Positions 1 through 7,752 of a stretch of DNA of 64,000 bases are shown here, in pieces. The notes beneath the pieces are model-generated. The model did no database searches and was not told where the DNA came from. It worked only from the letters and a program-made list of their open reading frames with translations. The stretch lies in assembly GCF_014648895.1 (NCBI RefSeq), contig NZ_BMRZ01000016.1:1-64000 (forward strand). The letters are read 5' to 3'. This DNA is from Streptomyces tanashiensis. Its GTDB lineage: Bacteria > Actinomycetota > Actinomycetes > Streptomycetales > Streptomycetaceae. Within the stretch, counting starts at the first letter, position 1; each line of letters starts with the position of its first letter. Both the position numbers and the translations under genes were made by a program.

Positions 1-403
1 TGAGGGCGCAGATCAGTTCGGGCTTGTGATGCGCGTCCTTGTAGTTGCGGTGGGGTGCGTCGATGGGGACCTCGGCGGCTTCCTCCGCGGCGAATCCGGC
101 CTGCGCCTGGGCGAGGTCGGGGTGTACCTGAAGGGAGAGCGGGGCACCGGCGGCGAGGACCTTGAGGAGAAAGGGCAGGCGCGGACCGAAGGTGCCGACG
201 GTCGCGGCGCCCAGCTCGCGCGCGGGATCGGCGTCGATGACCTCGTTGAGAGGTCCGCGTGCCGTGAGGGACGGAGCGCCAGGGTGGGAACCCATCCATA
301 TCTCGGCCTGCGGCTCGCCGGTGGGGGCGGTGCCGACAAGATCCGCGATGGCGGTTGTGGAGCCCCAGGGGTAGGGGCGAATGGTGTTGTCGAGGAGGTC
401 CAT
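1..403 (-). CDS. manA: Mannose-6-phosphate isomerase, type I (3' end cut by window edge)
   Basis: Read by hand from a minus-strand ATG at 403; the frame stays open to the window edge and gives the first 134 residues. The start MDLLDNTIRPYPWGS, then GEPQAEIWMGSHPGAPS, FLLKVLAAGAPLSLQVHP and HRNYKDAHHKPEL are hallmarks of the cupin-type enzyme that interconverts mannose-6-phosphate and fructose-6-phosphate in the cytoplasm. The Q and H of LQVHP and the E of HKPEL are expected zinc ligands. It lies on the same strand as the sugar importer but is separated from it by a strong terminator at 619-647, so it is probably a separate unit. A modest GGAAAG lies upstream of the start. About two thirds of the protein lies outside the window. 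Confidence 0.88.
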   Translation of the reverse strand, partial: MDLLDNTIRPYPWGSTTAIADLVGTAPTGEPQAEIWMGSHPGAPSLTARGPLNEVIDADPARELGAATVGTFGPRLPFLLKVLAAGAPLSLQVHPDLAQAQAGFAAEEAAEVPIDAPHRNYKDAHHKPELICAL

Positions 404-618
404 CGAGCGTTTCAGCTTTCCACGAGGGGCTCAGCAACGCGAGGAGGTGCGGTGCGATGAGGCGCAGAGGACCGAACCCGGCCACACCGGCCGGCGGCCC
501 GGGGCGACGACGGTGTTCCGGGTGGTATCCGACCTGGTGACGCCGGGGGAGGCGCAGGCGAGCCGTCGGTGGGCCCGCGGACACCTGCCCGTAGGGACCT
601 CCGAGCCGGCATACGCGA

Positions 619-647
619 CGCGCGCGCCGGGGGTGCCGGCGCGCGCG
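619..647 (-). terminator. GC-rich hairpin after the sugar-binding protein gene
   Basis: A perfect 12-bp inverted repeat, CGCGCGCGCCGG and its complement, is separated by the 5-base loop GGGTG. It starts about 13 bases past the stop of the minus-strand binding-protein gene. Streptomyces terminators commonly lack a T tract, as here. Confidence 0.75.
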
Positions 648-659
648 ACCTCGGTGCGG

Positions 660-1766
660 TTACTTGGTGAGTGCAGCCAGCTTGGGGTCGTTGGCGTAGG
701 CCTCGGCCACGTTGGCCTTGGTCACGATCACCGGCGGAAGCAGGTAGGCCGGGACGACCTTGACACCGTTGTTGTACGACTTGGTGTCATTGACCTGCGG
801 CGCAGAGCCCTCCTGCAGCGCCTTGACCATGTTGATGGTCTCCGCGACCAGCTTGCGGGTGTCCTTGTTGATCGTGGAGTACTGCTGGCCGGCCACGATG
901 GACTTGACCGACTCGACCTCGGAGTCCTGGCCGGTGACGATCGGCAGCGGCTTGCCGGCGCCCTTGATCGAGGTGAGGATCGCTCGGGCGAGGGTGTCGT
1001 TCGGCGAGAGGACGCCGTCGAGGGTCTTGCCGCCGTTGTAGGTGGAGGTCAGCAGGGAGTCCATGCGCTGCTGGGCGTTCTCGGCCTTCCAGCCCTGGAT
1101 GGCGGTCTGCTTGACCGTGTTCTGGCCGGAGCCGACCACGACGTCGCCCTTGTCGATGAGCGGCTTGAGGACGTCCATCGCACCGTTGAAGAACACCGCG
1201 GAGTTGTTGTCGTCCGGCGAGCCGGAGAACAGCTCGATGGTCCACGGCCCCTTCGGCTTCTTGGCCTTCATGCCCTCCAGCAGCGCCTTGCCCTGCAGCT
1301 GACCGACCTCGAAGTTGTCGTACGCGATGTAGTAGTCCACGTCCGCGGTGTTGGTGATGAGCCGGTCATAGGCGATGACGGTCGCACCCGACTCCTTGGC
1401 CTGCTTCACCTGGGTCGCGAGCTGCGCGGCGTCCGTAGCGCCGATCACGATGACCTTCGCGCCCTTGGTGACCATGGCGGATATCTGGGCCTGCTGGTCG
1501 GCGACGGTGGTCGAGGCCCCCGCGTACTGGACGTCGGCCTTGAAGCCCGCCTCCTTGAGCCCGTTGACGAACAGGTCACCGGCGAGGACCCAGTTCTCCG
1601 AGGTCTTGGACGGCATCGCGACACCGATGAGGGAGTCGGCCGCGAAGCCCTTGGCGGAGGCCGCGCCGCCGCCCTGGCCATCGCGCTCGTTGGAACAGGC
1701 GGTGGCGCCGAGGGCCAGCATGGTCACGGCACCGACCGCGACTGCCTTCATGAAGAGGTTGCGCAT
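660..1766 (-). CDS. chvE: Sugar ABC transporter substrate-binding lipoprotein (ChvE/multiple-monosaccharide type)
   Basis: This 368-residue extracellular binding protein has a lipoprotein signal ending at Cys24 (LGATAC), so it is tethered to the outer face of the membrane. The mature part is a periplasmic-binding-protein-I fold: VGVAMPS-type opening (LIGVAMPSKTSENW), the repeated DQQAQISAMVTKGAKVIVI segment, IAYDRLI, and VTGQDSEVESVKSIVAGQQY near the hinge. These are typical of the ChvE/MmsE branch, which binds galactose, glucose, xylose or arabinose; the exact sugar cannot be read here. AAAGGAA lies 7 bases before the ATG. It is the last gene of the operon ATPase-permease-binding protein, 60 bases after the permease. 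Confidence 0.9.
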   Translation of the reverse strand: MRNLFMKAVAVGAVTMLALGATACSNERDGQGGGAASAKGFAADSLIGVAMPSKTSENWVLAGDLFVNGLKEAGFKADVQYAGASTTVADQQAQISAMVTKGAKVIVIGATDAAQLATQVKQAKESGATVIAYDRLITNTADVDYYIAYDNFEVGQLQGKALLEGMKAKKPKGPWTIELFSGSPDDNNSAVFFNGAMDVLKPLIDKGDVVVGSGQNTVKQTAIQGWKAENAQQRMDSLLTSTYNGGKTLDGVLSPNDTLARAILTSIKGAGKPLPIVTGQDSEVESVKSIVAGQQYSTINKDTRKLVAETINMVKALQEGSAPQVNDTKSYNNGVKVVPAYLLPPVIVTKANVAEAYANDPKLAALTK

Positions 1767-1826
1767 GGTGGATTCCTTTTTCGTGGCTATCGCGGGAGGT
1801 GAGTCCAGCGGGGAGGTGTCCGCCTA

Positions 1827-3149
1827 CTAGACGGAGGTCTTGCGGTGAGTCAGCGGGCGGACGGGGAGCCGGTCGCTGTCGCTGGGTGAATCAGGCCGTT
1901 CGGCCGCGGGCGATGACCCCTGGCGGCGGAACGGACGTGTGAGGGAGCCGATGACCGAGAAGCGGCCCTGGCTCTTGTTGTAGACGTCGAGTGCGACGGC
2001 GAGCAGCAGCACGAGGCCCTTGATGATCTGCACCAGGTCGACGCCGACTCCCATGAGCTGCAGACCGTTGTTGAGCAGCGCCATGACCAGGCCGCCGACG
2101 ATCGAGCCGCCGATGGTGCCCAGGCCGCCGGAGACAGCCGCCCCGCCGATGAACACCGCCGCGATCGCGTCGAGTTCCCAGCTCAGCCCGTCCTGCGGAC
2201 CGGAGGCCGCCGAGCGGGCCACGAAGATCATGCCGGCCAGGGCGGAGAGGATGCCCATGTTCGTCATGACGAGGAAGTTGACCCGCTTGAGCTTCACGCC
2301 GGACAGCTCGGCCGCGCGTGCGTTGCCGCCCACCGCGTAGATGCTCCGGCCGCCGACGGTGTTGCGGGTGTAGAAGGAGTAAGCCAGCACCAGGACGATC
2401 AGGATGATGCCCGACACCGGCAGGCTCGTCCCCACGCGACCGCCGGCGAAGCGCAGCGTGGCGAAGGCGATGACGCCCACCATCAGGGCCAGGCGCACAC
2501 CGGAGATCCACAGGGGCGCGTTCTGTGTGCCCATCTCCCGTCGAGTGCTCCGGGCACGCGATTCCCGCCACACCACGGCGACACAGGCGATGACGCCCAG
2601 CAACAGCGTCAGGTTGTTGTAGCCGGTGCTGGGGCCGACCTCGGGCAGGTAGCCCGCACCGATCTCGCGGAAGCCCTCGGGGACCGGGACGGTGTCGGCG
2701 TTGCCGATGAACTGGTTGCCGCCGCGGAACACCAGCATGCCCGCCAGCGTGACGATGAACGCCGGGACGCCGACGTAGGCCACCCAGAACCCGTGCCAGG
2801 CCCCGATCACCGCGCCGACCGCCAGGCCGAGCAGGATCGCCAGCGGCCACGGCAGGTCGAGGTTCTGCATCGACTTCGCGACCACGATCCCGGTGAACGC
2901 CGCGATGGAGCCGACCGAGAGGTCGATGTGCCCCGCGACGATCACCATCAGCATCCCGATGGCGAGGATGAGGATGTAGGAGTACTGACTGACGACCGCG
3001 ATGAGATTGCCCGATGTCAGCGTGAGCCCGTCGGTCAGGACCTGGAACAGGAGGATGATCGCCACCAGGGTGAAGATCATGCCGAACTGCCGGCTGACGG
3101 AGGCACTGCCTCCGAAGAGGTTCTTCTTGACTTCTTGGAATCCGCTCAT
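1827..3149 (-). CDS. mmsB: Sugar ABC transporter permease (multiple-monosaccharide type)
   Basis: This 440-residue, very hydrophobic inner-membrane permease has roughly ten or more membrane segments (for example MIFTLVAIILLFQVL near residue 25 and several GGLGTIGGSIVGGLVMALL-type helices). GRSIYAVGGNARAAELSGVK is the cytoplasmic coupling segment of the RbsC/XylH/MmsB family. The longer open frame upstream is overlap with the ATPase gene; the ATG at 3149 overlaps the ATPase stop by 4 bases (ATGA), the usual translational coupling. The C-terminal tail after about residue 400 is polar and low complexity. It forms one importer with the ATPase before it and the lipoprotein after it. Confidence 0.9.
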   Translation of the reverse strand: MSGFQEVKKNLFGGSASVSRQFGMIFTLVAIILLFQVLTDGLTLTSGNLIAVVSQYSYILILAIGMLMVIVAGHIDLSVGSIAAFTGIVVAKSMQNLDLPWPLAILLGLAVGAVIGAWHGFWVAYVGVPAFIVTLAGMLVFRGGNQFIGNADTVPVPEGFREIGAGYLPEVGPSTGYNNLTLLLGVIACVAVVWRESRARSTRREMGTQNAPLWISGVRLALMVGVIAFATLRFAGGRVGTSLPVSGIILIVLVLAYSFYTRNTVGGRSIYAVGGNARAAELSGVKLKRVNFLVMTNMGILSALAGMIFVARSAASGPQDGLSWELDAIAAVFIGGAAVSGGLGTIGGSIVGGLVMALLNNGLQLMGVGVDLVQIIKGLVLLLAVALDVYNKSQGRFSVIGSLTRPFRRQGSSPAAERPDSPSDSDRLPVRPLTHRKTSV

Positions 3150-4693
3150 GACACCGGCATCTTCCTGGTAGTGGTCATCTGGGTCATCAGGCGTTCGGGG
3201 TCGACGTCGGCGCGTGCCACCTCGCCCGTGATGGTCCCCTCGAACATCGTGTAGATCCGGTCGCACAGACCGATCAGCTCGGGCAGTTCCGAGGAGATGA
3301 CGACGACCCCTCGGCCCTGCGCGGCGAGCCGCTGGATGATTCCGTAGATCTCGAACTTCGCGCCGACGTCGATCCCGCGGGTCGGTTCGTCGAGGATCAG
3401 CAGGTCGGGGTCCGTGAACATCCACTTGGCTAGGACAACCTTCTGCTGGTTGCCGCCGGAGAGCTTGGCGACACCCTCATCGACCGAGGGCGTCTTGATC
3501 CGCAGGTCCCGGCGGTACCCCTCGGCTGTGCGGTACTCGGCGACCTGGTCGATCACACCGCGCCGCGCGATCTTTGCGGGCTTGGCCGCCACGACGGAGG
3601 TCTTGATGTCGTCGAGGAGGTTGAGACCGATCGCCTTGCGATCTTCGCTGACGTAGGCCAGACCGTGCTTGATCGCGTCGGAGACCGACTTCACCTGTAT
3701 CTCCACGCCGTTCTTGTAGATGCGGCCTCCCAGCCACACCCCGTAGGACCGGCCGAACAGGCTCATCGCGAGTTCGGAGCGACCGGACCCCATCAGTCCT
3801 GCGAAGCCGACGACCTCGCCGCGGCGCACGGTGAAGTTGGACCCCTTGCACACCAGTCGCTCGGAGGAGATCGGGTGGCGCACCGTCCAGTCGCGGACCT
3901 CGAAGAGCACCTCGCCTATGTCGGGCGTGTGGTCGGGGAAGCGGCTGCTGAGCTCGCGTCCCACCATGCCGCGAACGATCCGGGCCTCGTTGACCCCGTC
4001 GGCCCGCACGTCGAGCGTCTCGATGGTCCGGCCGTCGCGCAGGATCGTGATGGAGTCGGCGATCGCCTCGATCTCGTTGAGCTTGTGCGAGATGATGATC
4101 GAGGTGATGCCCTGTCGCTTGAACTCGCGCAGCAGGTCGAGAAGGTGCCGGGAGTCGGCCTCGTTGAGCGCGGCGGTCGGCTCGTCGAGGATCAGCAGTT
4201 TCACGTCCTTCGCGAACGCCTTGGCGATCTCGACGAGCTGCTGCTTGCCGACGCCGATGTCCATGATGAGCGTGTCGGGGTCCTCTTTGAGGCCCACCTG
4301 CTCCATGAGTTCCAGGGCGCGGCGCTGGGCGACCTTCCAGTCGATGGCCCCGCGCTTGCGCGGCTCATTGCCGAGGAAGATGTTCTCGGTGATCGACATG
4401 CCGGGCACGAGGGCCAGTTCCTGGTGGATGATGACGATGCCGGCGTCCTCGCTTGCCCGGATGCCCCTGAAGCGGACCTCGTGGCCGCCGTAGAAGATCT
4501 CGCCGCCGTAGGTGCCGTGCTGGTGCACCCCGCTGAGCACCTTCATCAGCGTCGACTTCCCGGCGCCGTTCTCCCCGCAGATCGCGTGGATCTCGCCTGC
4601 GCGCACGACCAGGTCGACCCCAGCTAGGGCGGTCACGCCCGGGAAGGACTTTGTGATCGAGCGCATCTCGAGCAAGGCCGGGGCGGCGCTCAT
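3146..4693 (-). CDS. mmsA: Sugar ABC transporter ATP-binding protein, two ATPase domains
   Basis: This 515-residue protein has two ABC cassettes, as in RbsA/XylG/MmsA. Domain 1 has Walker A GENGAGKS, Walker B LLILDEPTAALNEADS, and a degenerate signature (IGVGKQQLVEIAKAF). Domain 2 has the altered Walker A GLMGSGRSEL, a proper signature LSGGNQQKVVLAKWM and Walker B LLILDEPTRGIDVG. The mix of one complete and one altered site is normal for this family. I chose the ATG at 4693 (MSAAPALLEM), because the 50 upstream in-frame residues do not look like protein. It is the first gene of the importer operon and is transcribed from the promoter at 4870-4901. Confidence 0.92.
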   Translation of the reverse strand: MSAAPALLEMRSITKSFPGVTALAGVDLVVRAGEIHAICGENGAGKSTLMKVLSGVHQHGTYGGEIFYGGHEVRFRGIRASEDAGIVIIHQELALVPGMSITENIFLGNEPRKRGAIDWKVAQRRALELMEQVGLKEDPDTLIMDIGVGKQQLVEIAKAFAKDVKLLILDEPTAALNEADSRHLLDLLREFKRQGITSIIISHKLNEIEAIADSITILRDGRTIETLDVRADGVNEARIVRGMVGRELSSRFPDHTPDIGEVLFEVRDWTVRHPISSERLVCKGSNFTVRRGEVVGFAGLMGSGRSELAMSLFGRSYGVWLGGRIYKNGVEIQVKSVSDAIKHGLAYVSEDRKAIGLNLLDDIKTSVVAAKPAKIARRGVIDQVAEYRTAEGYRRDLRIKTPSVDEGVAKLSGGNQQKVVLAKWMFTDPDLLILDEPTRGIDVGAKFEIYGIIQRLAAQGRGVVVISSELPELIGLCDRIYTMFEGTITGEVARADVDPERLMTQMTTTRKMPVS

Positions 4694-4869
4694 GACAGGA
4701 GCTCCGCTCCGCGCTGCCGGCCGGGACGGGGCCGAATCGGTCCCAGCGAGATAAAGGGTGGTGTTGGCATCGATTTCTCCCAGATCCTCTCCCGCATCCG
4801 GACCGCGGTGGGTGGGGTGACACATCCACTGCTCGGGCCTCATGTGCTGCGGGGTGTTGCTTGTGGCGA

Positions 4870-4901
4870 GACTGTAAATCCAATTGTTTTACTTAGTCAA
4901 C
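4870..4901 (-). promoter_or_regulatory. Importer promoter with embedded ROK-type operator (copy 1)
   Basis: Read on the minus strand toward the importer: -35 TTGACT at 4900-4895, an 18-base spacer and -10 TACAGT at 4876-4871. The spacer carries GTAAAACAATTGGATTTAC, an imperfect dyad with arms GTAAA/TTTAC, so a bound repressor would cover both promoter boxes. The divergent ROK repressor starts 45 bases away and is the obvious candidate binder. The same 32-base block recurs at 12451-12482 with 30 of 32 bases identical. It is AT-rich in an otherwise GC-rich setting. Confidence 0.82.
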
Positions 4902-4945
4902 GCCCTGGTGCACAATGTCGTCAGCGGTAGATCAGGGAGGCCTCC

Positions 4946-6184
4946 ATGCGGCGAGCGGGAACGAATTTGCCCAAAGTCGGGCGTTATAACCAGGCGGTAG
5001 TGCTGGAGCAGATCCAGAGAGCCGATGGCATCAGCAGGCTGGAGATCGCCCAGAAGACCGGCCTGACCCCGCAGACCGTGTCCGGGATCGTCCGACGGCT
5101 GATCGACGAGGGGACCGTGCGGGAGGACGGGGCGAGCCGGGTGAGCAGCGCCGGGAAGCCTCGCACCACCTTGCGGATCAACGCCGAGGCGGGCAGCGCC
5201 GTGGGCGTGCACTTCGATCCGGCCGAACTCGCGTGTGTCGTGGTGGACCTGCTCGGCCGGCCGCTGGCCAGCAAAAGGGTCCCGACACCGGCCGGCGCGG
5301 TTCCGGCCGACGTCGTCGAGGCGATGGCGGACCTGGTCGAGGACGTGCTGACGGAGGCGGCCGTGCCCCGTGAGCTCGTCCTCGGCCTCGGGCTGGCCAG
5401 CCCTGGCCCGATCGACCAGGAACACGGCATGGTGGTCGCGCCGCCACAACTGGCACACTGGGCCAGGGTCCCGATCAAGCAGATGCTCAGCAAGGCCACC
5501 GGTCTTGCCGTGACTCTGGACAACGACTCCAACGCCGCGGCGATCGGCGAACGGTGGTCGGGTGCCGGCCGAAGCGCCGCGAACCTCGCGTACTTCTTCA
5601 TCGGTACCGGCATCGGTGGCGGGCTGGTCCTCAACCACCACGTCCACCGTGGCGGGTCGTTCAACGCCGCGGAGTTCGGTCACATGTCCGTCGTGCAGGA
5701 CGGTCTGCAGTGCTACTGCGGGAACCGGGGCTGCCTTGAGACCCTCGTGAGCCCGGCCGCGATCGTCGTCGAAACGCAGCGCAGGCTCCTCGCGGGCGTG
5801 GAGAGTTCGCTGACCGAGCGATTCCGCGCCGACCCCACCTCGGTCGACCGCGCCGCCGTTCGTGACGCTTTGGCCGCCGGTGACCCGTTGGTCACCGCCG
5901 TTTTCGATCAAGCGGCGCAGTACGTCGCCACCGCGGTCGTGAACGTCGTCAACGTGACCGACGTCGACCTGGTCGTCTTCGGCGGCCACGGCATCCGCCA
6001 GGTCGGAGAGCTCTACGTCGATGCCGCCCGGGAAGCCGTCGCCACCAGGGTGATGTCCCGTCACATCCGAGTCGTCGACGTGATGTTGTCCCCGCTCGGC
6101 GCCGACGCCGCCGTCGTGGGCGCCGCGGCCCTCGTTCTCCACACCACCTATTCGCCGCAATTGTCGGCACTCCTCTCGGACTGA
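4946..6184 (+). CDS. ROK-family transcriptional repressor of the sugar importer
   Basis: This 412-residue regulator has an N-terminal winged helix-turn-helix at about residues 17-60 (ISRLEIAQKTGLTPQTVSG), followed by a ROK sugar-binding domain. The ROK zinc site CYCGNRGCLETL and the ExGH motif (AEFGHM) are present. The phosphate motif DxGxT of kinases is replaced by VGVHFDPAE, so it should bind sugar but not phosphorylate it. It is divergent from the importer and followed by a ROK kinase 40 bases later. The likely role is repression of the importer, itself and the secreted protein at 12828 until the sugar is present. The upstream GGGAGG supports the ATG at 4946. Confidence 0.9.
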   Translation: MRRAGTNLPKVGRYNQAVVLEQIQRADGISRLEIAQKTGLTPQTVSGIVRRLIDEGTVREDGASRVSSAGKPRTTLRINAEAGSAVGVHFDPAELACVVVDLLGRPLASKRVPTPAGAVPADVVEAMADLVEDVLTEAAVPRELVLGLGLASPGPIDQEHGMVVAPPQLAHWARVPIKQMLSKATGLAVTLDNDSNAAAIGERWSGAGRSAANLAYFFIGTGIGGGLVLNHHVHRGGSFNAAEFGHMSVVQDGLQCYCGNRGCLETLVSPAAIVVETQRRLLAGVESSLTERFRADPTSVDRAAVRDALAAGDPLVTAVFDQAAQYVATAVVNVVNVTDVDLVVFGGHGIRQVGELYVDAAREAVATRVMSRHIRVVDVMLSPLGADAAVVGAAALVLHTTYSPQLSALLSD

Positions 6185-6224
6185 ACACGTCAGCTCGGAC
6201 TGGCCGCAACAGAAAGGACCCTCC

Positions 6225-7148
6225 ATGGACCAGGAAGCCGTGCTCGCGGTGGACATCGGGGGCACAAAGATCGGTGCGGGCCTCGTAGACGCGAAGGGCC
6301 AGGTGCACCGGCACGCCGAGGTCCCCACCCCCGCCACCGGTGCCCTGCTCGACGACGCGCTGTGGCGGCTGCTCACCTCAGTGCTGGACGGCGCGAAACC
6401 CCGGGCCGTGGGACTGGCGTGCGCAGGGCCGGTGGATCCGCCGCGCGGCACGGTGAGCCCGGTGAACATCCCGGCCTGGCGGGACTTCCCGCTCGTGAAC
6501 CTGGTCCGCGACATCGTGCCCGGTGTACATGTCGGACTCGTGGGTGACGCCATCGCGGCCGCGCTGGGCGAGCACTGGCTCGGTGCGGGACAGGGGGCGA
6601 ACGCGATGCTCGGCATCGTCGTGTCCACCGGCATCGGCGGAGGCCTCGTACTCAACGGGATGGCGTACCCGGGTCCCAGCGGCAACGCCGGCCACATCGG
6701 CCACGTGGTGGTCGACCCGGCCGGCCCGCTCTGCGTGTGCGGTGCGGCCGGCTGCGTCGAGGCGTACGCCAGTGGCCCGTCCATGGTCCGCTGGGCCCGC
6801 GAGCGGGGCTGGACCGGATCCGACGCCCGTGCCCTCGCCGCCGACGCGGCGGACGGCCAGGTCGTGGCCGTGGCTGCGTTCGACCGCGGCACGCAGGCTC
6901 TGGCGCGCGCGATCATCGACACCGCGACGCTGTGTGACGTCGACCGGGTCGTGATCGGTGGTGGAGTGGCGGCCGCGGGCGCGGTGCTGTTCGAACCTCT
7001 GCGGCAGCACCTGGCACGCTCGGCCTCCCTGAGTTTCGTACGGCGCGTGACCGTGGAACCGTTCGCGATGGGACGGCACGGCGGTCTGCTCGGTGCCGCG
7101 CGCACCGCATTTCTCGCGTCGGAGGTCGACACGGTGGTGTGCCGATGA
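6225..7148 (+). CDS. ROK-family sugar kinase
   Basis: This 307-residue kinase has the phosphate-binding motif VDIGGTK at residues 9-15, the adenosine-side STGIGGG loop and a zinc motif CVCGAAGCVEAY. The sugar motif, usually GEIGH, reads AGHIGH; a His at this place also occurs in N-acetylmannosamine kinase-type ROK proteins, so the substrate may be an N-acetylhexosamine or its relative rather than glucose. It is co-directional with the ROK repressor, 40 bases downstream, with AGAAAGGA before the ATG. Expected role: ATP-dependent phosphorylation of the sugar brought in by the 660-4693 importer. The substrate is inferred only. Confidence 0.85.
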   Translation: MDQEAVLAVDIGGTKIGAGLVDAKGQVHRHAEVPTPATGALLDDALWRLLTSVLDGAKPRAVGLACAGPVDPPRGTVSPVNIPAWRDFPLVNLVRDIVPGVHVGLVGDAIAAALGEHWLGAGQGANAMLGIVVSTGIGGGLVLNGMAYPGPSGNAGHIGHVVVDPAGPLCVCGAAGCVEAYASGPSMVRWARERGWTGSDARALAADAADGQVVAVAAFDRGTQALARAIIDTATLCDVDRVVIGGGVAAAGAVLFEPLRQHLARSASLSFVRRVTVEPFAMGRHGGLLGAARTAFLASEVDTVVCR

Positions 7149-7164
7149 CGGGCGCCGCCATGTG

Positions 7165-7196
7165 GCGCACAGCGGGTGCACCTACCCGATGTGCGC
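7165..7196 (+). terminator. Hairpin after the ROK repressor-kinase operon
   Basis: GCGCACA and CGGGT pair with ACCCG and TGTGCGC across a 6-base loop, with one internal g/a mismatch, giving a 12-bp interrupted stem 17 bases after the kinase stop. Confidence 0.65.
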
Positions 7197-7752
7197 GCGG
7201 CCCCGCGCCGACGAGATAGTGCGGAACGGTTCGGTTCCCCCGGCGGGCGGCCCGTGGGGCTCCGGCAAGGCTGGGGCCTCGCGGGCGCCTCCTCGGCTTT
7301 CACCTTTCGGTACGTCGTTCGGCCCCTCTGGCCGCGAGCAGGGCCGCCTATGGCGGAAGGCCGCGGGACCAGGGACGCGCAGGGAGCATGTGATCGGTAT
7401 TGCGCGGCATAGGACACGAGGGAAGCGGCTGCTGGGGTCATCGGAACTCCCTGAAGCGTGGGCAATGCCTCCAAGCTCCCCGGTACCCGCGCCGCGCACA
7501 TCCGTAGGACTACCTACTCCCTACCTGGACACCCTTCGTCGGGTAGGGGCGTGCCCGGCCAGGGGTCTCAGGCTCCTTCGCCCCCCCTGGCCGCCGGCTG
7601 GGGTGGTTCAGCCAGTCGGCCCACCGCAGACCCGCTGTTGCCTTCTGACCCTGCCCGCAGGGCGCCCTGCCTGCGGCTATGCGTGATGGCTCGCAGGCTC
7701 CGATTCCTCGTTTCAGGAGACCGACGCGCGACGACGTCGACCTCGGGCCCCC
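7197..7752. other. Non-coding stretch between convergent genes, with a repeated CCTAC motif
   Basis: No credible gene was found; the open frames here lack ribosome sites and protein-like composition. One regulatory-looking patch at 7502-7525 reads, on the minus strand, GGTAGGGAGTAGGTAGTCC and then TACGG: three GTAGG-type units plus an inverted CCTAC. A small 14-base palindrome, GCAGGGCGCCCTGC, lies near 7655. The motif lies between two gene 3' ends, so what it would control is unclear. Confidence 0.4.

Noticed and set aside
381..1802. 473-residue plus-strand frame opposite the ChvE-type binding protein
   Set aside because: It is low-complexity antisense of a well-supported lipoprotein gene and covers the terminator at 619-647.
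4889..7501. 870-residue open frame on the minus strand opposite the ROK repressor and kinase
   Set aside because: It is the antisense frame of two clear ROK genes; it is Arg/Pro/Ala/Gly-rich and matches nothing. Long antisense frames are normal at this GC content.
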